Part shown: in pieces, positions 57,621 to 64,000 of the stretch
How the letters are laid out: each line of letters begins with the position of its first letter
How positions within the stretch are numbered: the first letter of the stretch is position 1
NCBI GenBank assembly: GCA_025526935.1
Contig: JAHLKD010000143.1
Location: 1-64,000 of the forward strand
Length of the DNA: 64,000 bases
Source: Cladochytrium replicatum
Taxonomy: Eukaryota > Chytridiomycota > Chytridiomycetes > Cladochytriales > Cladochytriaceae
Direction: 5' to 3'
The notes under the pieces: generated by a model
What the model was told of the DNA's origin: nothing
The model's input: the letters and a program-made list of their open reading frames with translations, nothing else
The model's database searches: none
Program-made: the position numbers and the translations under genes

Positions 57621-59856
57621 ATGGCGTCATTATCAAGAGATCGATATGGATTTAGCCCTCGCTCAGTCAGCTCCCCAAAAGCTGCAGATGCTCTATCCGT
57701 CAGATCATCGTGCCTGAGTTCAGATGCCGATGCCCGCAGCCAATTCTCCTCCCCGCGCAGCGTGCTTCAGACGACTCCAAACATTGCTTTCAATCCAGCT
57801 CCAACCTCCTCTGCAAAGTGCTCAAAGCTTAAAATCCACCTACATCTCGATTCTGCTGTGTTTGTCGCTGGCGGTGGAATCAGCGGAAGACTCGAGATCG
57901 TTTCCGGGAGCGCAAGAAGCTTACGTCTTGGAGAGATTGCCGTTGAGGTGATTGGAACTGAAGGTTATCCACATATCTATATTGCAAATGCTGGGCTGAA
58001 TTGAACCGTAGTTGCCAATGATCGATCTTTTAACGAGCGCGACGTTTTCTTCAATGCCAAGACAGTTTTCCAAGGAGAGAGGACACCGCCATCCAGTGCT
58101 GTTTTTGGCCCATGCGATCGAGGGACATGGCAAGCTCACAAAGGAAAGACCACTTTTCCCTTTTCTTTCAGTTTGCCGGATGACTCCCCAAGTTCGTTTG
58201 TGTTTCAATCATTCGCAAGCCTTAGATATACTGTGACTGGGTAAGTCTGGACCTTTTTCTAGCTTAGAAATATCTAAACTCTCCCAACAGCTTTGCCCAG
58301 TTTGATTATCGAGGAAGGCTGGATCTAATGACAAAGTCAAAGGAAGCTTTTGTGGTAGAAAATAGCACAGCGCCATCCGAGCCGAGTAATGAAAGCGAGA
58401 CATCCTCTTACCTTACCAAGAAGCTCTTCACTGGTGGCCAGATCCAACTAATTGGGACAATACTCCAACAGCCCATTTATGCTGGCACAAATATCTCTGT
58501 TGTTGTGAGGGTTAAGAATATGTCTCCGCGAAGAGTGAGTACGAAAACTTTCTTTCATGGCTTATATTGACAATCAAGTGCAGACTCAAATGCTCAAGCT
58601 GGCTCTTGTTCGCAAATTAGAAATTCGTTCAAGTAACACCTCAGCGACCGAAGTGATTTCAGAAACGCCGTTTAAAGAGCGTTATGAATCTGGTGAAGAT
58701 AGATCTGTTGTACTGCAGATGGACATCCCAGTAAGTTGTTGAGTTGCAAGTTGATTGGTTGGAACGCTGAAACGTCCGTCTTAGTCATATATGCGAACTA
58801 TTAAGAGAGCCCAGTTATCACAAGTCACCTGTTTTGTGAGAGTCAGCGTTGTGCTCGGATATCTCAGGTTTGCATACCATCTGCTTTCGGTGTCATTTTG
58901 ACAAGGATCTTGTAGCAACAACATATATATTGAAGTTCCTGTGGATATCCGCCATCCCTCGTCGCTCAATCCTATCAAAATTGATCCCATACAGTTAAAC
59001 ATGTCACCAACAACTCACCGCAAATGCGAACCGTCCAGTCCTACTGCAAAGGCTGGAAAGCGGACATCCTGGCGCGGTCGAGGGTTTTCACTCTCACCTG
59101 ATCGTGCTCTTGCGCGATCATCTTCTCCAGAGAGTCCAGGACGCGTGCTGCCGTGGTCTGACGATGAAGACGATTTTCTTCTCGGTGTGCCTGAGGGTGC
59201 GTCGCCCAAGGGACCTCGAGCAAGATATGCACGCAGCCCTCCATCACTACGGACACAAAACAGCGGTAGAATCAAACAACTATCTAAAGGACACCACATT
59301 AAAACTGATCTCTTTCAGTTCCATCAGACAGTGGTATCTCGGGCCTTCGACGAGGTCCGGACTCTGCAATCACGATAACCCCAGGCCCAGACTCTGCGAA
59401 AATGAGTCCCCGCTTGCAGACAGATTCAGGAAACCCTTTCAACAATGACGAGGACGCCTCCGGCGCATTTGGAGGTTTGTTCAATCTTTTATTTTATCTG
59501 ATTTTCGCATGTAAGGCGTTGTATGCCATCATTGCGAGACGGGTCCAATGAGTTTGGTCTATAACCATTAATTCATGCTATCTCAATTACTACCAGATCT
59601 ATATCAACCACCGTCGGACCGATTAGAACCACCCAGCAGTCCAATCGAGATCCGAGCTGTTTCGCATCCTATCTCTGACGGAGTTTCGCGACGGTCATTT
59701 GCTACGTCACGTTCCGGCCCTCCTCCAGCTTTGATGGGCCGGGAAGGCCAAAACCAACCGTCTGTTTCGCCACCACTTAAGCCTCGACCTGTCGGATACA
59801 AGTCGCCGTACAGCCGTGATGCCCGCCCACTTCCACAACTTCCACCTCCATTTTAA
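57621..59856 (+). CDS. Arrestin-domain (ART-like) protein
   Basis: Alpha-arrestin-type adaptor, of the family that recruits ubiquitin ligases to membrane cargo. Eight exons (57621-57963, 58012-58240, 58291-58534, 58584-58730, 58785-58867, 58916-59265, 59319-59474, 59597-59856) give 603 residues. After a serine-rich N-terminus the arrestin N domain begins at 'LKIHLHLDSAVFVAGGGISG' and continues 'LGEIAVEVIGTE', 'TTFPFSFSLPDDSPSSF' and 'LRYTVTGFAQFDYRG'. The C domain ('VVVRVKNMSPRR', 'VTCFVRVSVVLGYLR', 'NNIYIEVPVDIRHP') follows. The last about 230 residues are disordered, rich in S, P and R ('SPDRALARSSSPESPGRV') and end 'ARPLPQLPPPF'. No clear PPxY ligase-binding motif was seen, so partner ligase and cargo are unknown. 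Confidence 0.85.
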
Positions 59857-60070
59857 AATCTTTCCGTTGTGCTGATGGGTAACTTGTGTGCGCCAGCGTC
59901 CACGGGGATCCACTCCGCAATAGTTTTTCGATCTCATATCTCCAATACTTCCTACATTCATCGAAAGTTTCTTCTCACGTATTCATATCTTTATGCTGCC
60001 TCTTAGCACTGTTACATCGCAGCCTTGTCAAATTCAGCGCCAACCTATACATTTAATATTACATTGGCCT
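59857..60070. other. 3' flank of the arrestin gene
   Basis: Short AT-rich stretch with ATTTAATATT near 60050. No gene. Confidence 0.4.
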
Positions 60071-60532
60071 TTACCCAACGTTTGAATGTCCACCATCTCG
60101 ACTTTGAACCATTCTCCACTTAGTTTCTGTTTGCTCGCATAATGCTTTATTGCAGTCCTCTGCTTGGTGATCGAGTTTCTGTACACCGTCACGATGAGGT
60201 GTCATGACATGTTCGACGGTTGGTCTTTCAATACATTTAATACATTTGGCGAAAAATCTCTTCACGACAGGTGGCAAGCCAGTCCTTCGAAACAACATCC
60301 GTGGTCTCGGAACTGTGTTGTGGATACTGAAATGACCTTCGATTGACAGTTTGGGGGAACAGTCGATGTTTCCAGCTTCTTGGTCGTTTGTCGCGATCCA
60401 GGCACAGCAGAACAGTGAGAGCATCAGATACAAGCGGAAGAGAGAGCGAGCGGATTCTGCCAAAACATTCTTCACCGAAATTTCAATGGCGATAGCGGTT
60501 CGTTTATAAATGTTCTTAATTTTCATCAACAA
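60071..60532 (-). CDS. Hypothetical 153-codon frame with one hydrophobic segment
   Basis: An unbroken minus-strand frame has a basic N-terminus, one hydrophobic segment ('LFRLYLMLSLFCCAWIA') and a cysteine/histidine-containing tail ('CIKCIERPTVEHVMTPHRDG'). I recognise no family, and the antisense strand is equally unremarkable. It may be a small membrane or secreted protein, or chance. Confidence 0.25.
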   Translation of the reverse strand: MLMKIKNIYKRTAIAIEISVKNVLAESARSLFRLYLMLSLFCCAWIATNDQEAGNIDCSPKLSIEGHFSIHNTVPRPRMLFRRTGLPPVVKRFFAKCIKCIERPTVEHVMTPHRDGVQKLDHQAEDCNKALCEQTETKWRMVQSRDGGHSNVG

Positions 60533-61142
60533 GTTGTGGGCAGCCTCCGTTTTCTACAATAAAACTCCGGCAATCGGCACTCACGATTTCCTTTTGCCCA
60601 GGCGGTTCCGAGGACAATTCGAGAAGAGCCCCATCAAGAAGGAACTTTGACAGGCCTACATGATTCGATGTGCAAGCAAGGCAGTTCCATCATATGTTAA
60701 AAGCCGGACATCGGGGAATCTATCCGCTTCTGGCATAAAGCAAGATGCTGATGCATCGTCCTAGAAATTGTGTAACGGATTCAGTATCGCTGCCGTCATG
60801 ATCCGTTTAAGAGTCTGAATCTCCGTCTAATGGACCCGAAGTCCCCGTTTTCCCCAACAGACCAGCCGAATTCAGTCCGGCAGACGGCCCATCCGTAATC
60901 CAGCATGACCACCGCCTGAAGAGGCTACCACTTTTGCTACATGACGCAAGAAATGGGACTAGCCGAATCTGATGGATTGGCGTTTGACCCATCTTTCCGC
61001 CGTGTTCCAAGGTACACATGTCCACTTCTGGTGCAAGAACCAGACATCTGCCAAAAATGCGAACTTGAAACAATTCCCCACACGAATATTTTATCGCGTG
61101 GCTTAACAAGGTGCATTTCGCTTGAGGGACAAACGCCAAGCG
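60533..61142. other. Region upstream of TOR
   Basis: No gene is supported. Short frames on both strands resemble nothing. It should contain the TOR promoter or, if the start chosen is wrong, an additional 5' exon. Confidence 0.4.
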
Positions 61143-64000
61143 ATGGAGACGCTCGAGAAGCTGTTTTCGCAAATAGCTAATGCGTGAGTATGCGGGGACG
61201 GTCAGAATGTGCCCGGAGCCAGTTCCGGGCTGTATGGTCTTATTAATGGTCTGATACTGTTGTGATACATAGAACCGAGGAGAAGCAGCCTGTAATCGCA
61301 GAAGAAATACGGAAATATGTAAAATTATACGATTTGAGGGTGTTGGGCCTATCTTGACTGATTACCGACCCTCCAACAGGTCAACACAACCTCTAGGGAG
61401 GCGACTCCAGCTGCTCGCGCTCAATTCGCAGACAAAGTGAACCGATGCATTTTTGAGCTCGTTAGCAACCAGAACCAGAACTACAAGATGGGGGGTATAT
61501 GCGTCATCGAAGCCCTAGTCGACTGCGACTTTGAGGAGGCCAATGCCAGAATAACCCACCTGACAAATTACGTACGGAGGGTGTTGCCGGGTACTGATGC
61601 CAGATTGACTCTTGCCGCTGCTCGAGCACTGGGACGTTTAGCGATCCCTGGAGGGTCTTTAACTGTTGCATTGGTCGACTTCGAGATGAAGAGAGCACTT
61701 GAATGGCTTCAAGGGGACAGAAACGACAGCCGACGGCTAGCCTCCGTATGCATTATAAGGTCACTCGCAATGGCTGCACCAACTTTAGTTTACGATTACG
61801 TGCTATCCATATTGGATCTCATATGGACTGCCATACGAGATCAAAAAGTTAAGATCAGAGAAGTTGCTGCAGAAGCACTTCGTCATTCTTTGGACATTTC
61901 AGTAGCATCTGATCCAAACACGAGAAGAACAATATTTAAGCGAGTCTGGGACGAGACAAAACAAGGGTTTAAGTTTGGCCGGTCAGAAACCATTCACGGC
62001 TCCCTGCTCGCTGCACAAGTCTTGTTGATCCGACCAGACAAGGTAGAGACTTCCTAATCATTCACTGGACAAGACTGGCTTGGAGAAGGCTAACACTCAG
62101 CAGTATGTTCTTGCTAGAATCAAGGACATAGCTCCGGCTGTATTGAAATATAAGGAGCATCGCGACATTCTTATTCGGAGAGCTGTCTTTGTCATTATCC
62201 CTCTTCTTGCTCGGTCGTCTCCCGACTTTTTTTCGTCAAATTATCTCACCATCACAGTCAAATACCTTCTTACCCATGTTGCAAATGAAACCGATAGAAC
62301 AGAAGGCAAGCTGCTTTACAAATCTTGTATGAATCTCCACTAAGATCTCCATCCAGCATTCCTAGCACTTGGATATCTGTCCTCGTCTGTAGGAATGTAC
62401 ATTCGGTCATATCTGGATGACATTCTTCGAGTCATTATCGAGGGAATGAGCTTGGGGTAGCGTTTGTCACAATGAACTTTTCGCCTCATTCTAACCACGA
62501 TACTTACGTTGAAGGAGATATTCACCACATTTGAATGCTGTGTTCACGTGCGTAGGTCAGTTAGCGATTGCGTTAGGCCCGTGGATGGTTGAAGATCTCG
62601 CAGGGAAGGGCGATTCGTCGAACAGGTTCGATACACTGCTAGAGCAGATGTTTTCGATGGGATTGTCCGAAGCTCTAAGAGATACTTTGGTGGATTTGAT
62701 TTATAACATCCCTTCGATTGAAACCGTGGTGCAACAACGCCTTCTGGATATGCTGGTCGACATTCTGTCCAAAGTACCAGCTACGGCCACACTCAGCTTG
62801 GTCCCAGAAGAGGTTTCAATCGAAAATGATTCTGCAAATATCGCAAAACTATCACCACAACGGCAGAGTAAAACCTCGATTCTCCAGGCAACCTACTTGG
62901 AGTCTGCGGAAAGCATCTTGCTTGCCTTGAACACCCTCGGATCATTCCACTTTGGAGATCTCAAATGGAAGACGATGCTAGAAACGTCCCCGGTTCTTCG
63001 CGACCATATTTTGAAATGTACTGGTCATGATGATCCAAGGATCAGAAAAGCAGCTGCGCAAACGTGCTGCCGCTTGATGGCCGTTCCACATCCAATTGGA
63101 GAAGGAGACATTTACAAGTCAACAGTAAGGATACCAGGATATCAGCATTCTATGATCCAGGCTAACATCTTTAAATCAAAGGTTAAGCCCGCTGCAGTTT
63201 GTGTTGTATCTGATATCGTGTACAACCTTGTTTCTTTAGCAGTCAGAGATCCAGGTTCGTGGTTTCTTGATTATATTTGCAGGTTCTCATTCGAGGTTTT
63301 AGATACAACTGTACGCAAAGAGGTCCTGGTATCTTTAGATCAACGATTTGATCCCTACCTCGCACATTCGGAAGTGTTGGAGCTCTTGTTCAACTGTGTC
63401 AATGATAATCACTTCGAAAATCAAGATATATCAATGGGAACGCTTGCGCGACTGAGCGGAAGAAATCCTGGAATTATTCTTCCATTCATGCGTAATATGC
63501 TTGAGCAACTGCTTGCGGAATTACAATTCTCTGGAATCAGGTAAACGTTGCTGTAGACCCCGCTTGCAGAATTGCTGATGCAAAACCTTATAGCCAACAG
63601 CGCGAACAAAGTGCAACGCTTTTAGGGCAACTAATAACTGGTACTACTGCGTTCGGGCTGATTTTCCCATACATCGATCACGTACTTTCGGTGCTATTGC
63701 CAAAGTGCCGTGATTCCAGTCCCGATGTTGCCACACGTGCATTGGATGTTATCGGAAGACTTGGTGGTTTGACTGTGCGTGATTCACACATGAACGATGC
63801 TGGTGATGCTTCAATGACCGAATTCCAAAATGATGCACTGAGTGCGTATATGAATCAAATTCTTGATGTTATTATCGAAACTCTGGAGGACCAGCGAAGC
63901 TCTTCGAAACGACAAGCGGCTGCAAAGGCACTTGGATCCATTGCGCTGGGTATGGGTTACGTTCTCGAGGGGAATGAAAAATACCATAGTGCTCTCCCAC
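61143..64000 (+). CDS. TOR1: TOR kinase, N-terminal HEAT-repeat part (runs off window)
   Basis: Target-of-rapamycin PI3K-like kinase controlling growth. Exons 61143-61183, 61273-61318, 61380-62042, 62101-62326, 62357-62456, 62515-63540 and 63594 to the window end join in phase. Only the N-terminal HEAT superhelix is inside the window. TOR-specific blocks are 'NRCIFELVSNQNQNYKMGGI', 'VDFEMKRALEWLQGDRND', 'LALNTLGSFHFGD', 'EVLVSLDQRFDPYLAHSEV' and 'LPFMRNMLEQLLAELQFSGI', then 'SSSKRQAAAKALGSIALGMG' at the edge. A likely 57-nt intron (63125-63181, GTAAGG...AAAG, CTAAC branch) is a multiple of three without stops. The kinase, FRB and FATC domains lie beyond 64000. The start at 61143 is the first ATG in frame; an earlier exon cannot be excluded. 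Confidence 0.9.

Noticed and set aside
62043-62073. 31-nt intron in TOR
   Set aside because: A 58-nt intron ending CACTCAG at 62100, with a CTAAC branch point, also keeps phase and fits the size range of other introns.
63255-63282. Possible GT-AG intron within the TOR exon near 63255
   Set aside because: It is only 28 nt, and splicing would create a stop. Reading through preserves the conserved 'EVLVSLDQRFD' segment.

Overview
This is nuclear DNA of an intron-rich fungus. Genes carry many short introns (about 40-90 nt, GT-AG, often with a CTAAC or CTGAC branch point). The protein set is eukaryotic (SMC3, TOR, Prp22, EFL1, a Nup159/Nup214 nucleoporin), and retroelement remains are abundant. 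A multi-unit ankyrin-like protein built on a 'LEWWK-SGL' motif, a PARG gene and a probable AT-AC intron suggest an early-diverging lineage, probably a chytrid. That placement is inference from gene content; no marker locus settles it.

1-14.3 kb is a transposon island with one probable intact tRNA-Thr(CGT). It holds LINE reverse-transcriptase scraps, a decayed Ty3/gypsy pol, and a striking nest. In the nest, an old solo LTR (5-bp target duplication TTCAA) is interrupted by a composite insert (target duplication CTGTT). The composite is two different LTR elements in opposite orientation. One is a 1.9-kb element with identical LTRs and no recognisable gene. The other encodes a long gag-integrase fusion without protease, reverse transcriptase or RNase H. 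They share the U5 end, primer-binding site, polypurine tract and a hairpin with a conserved loop but different, compensated stems.

15.0-31.7 kb is a compact block of housekeeping genes: NAB2 (poly(A) RNA binding), PRP22 (spliceosomal DEAH helicase), a small unassigned gene, a cationic amino-acid transporter, EFL1 (60S maturation GTPase, 16 exons) and, divergently, PARG. 31.8-35.8 kb is a graveyard: a tRNA-Ala remnant abutting a LINE 3' tail, then broken DNA-level copies of DBP10, VAC8 (two pieces in opposite orientation) and an Old Yellow Enzyme tail.

36.0-48.0 kb returns to genes: NDUFAF5 (complex I assembly, with a 12-nt microexon), the WW-repeat protein, a 2242-residue FG nucleoporin and KGD4. 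A degenerate LTR element (48.1-49.7 kb) lies just upstream of KGD4. 50.1-64.0 kb holds an HMG-box regulator, SMC3 (24 exons), an arrestin-domain protein and the N-terminal HEAT region of TOR, which runs off the window end.

Exon structures given for NAB2, PRP22, the transporter, EFL1, PARG, NDUFAF5, the nucleoporin, SMC3, arrestin and TOR were worked out by hand. They were checked for phase continuity, and all give open frames. They remain predictions without transcript support.
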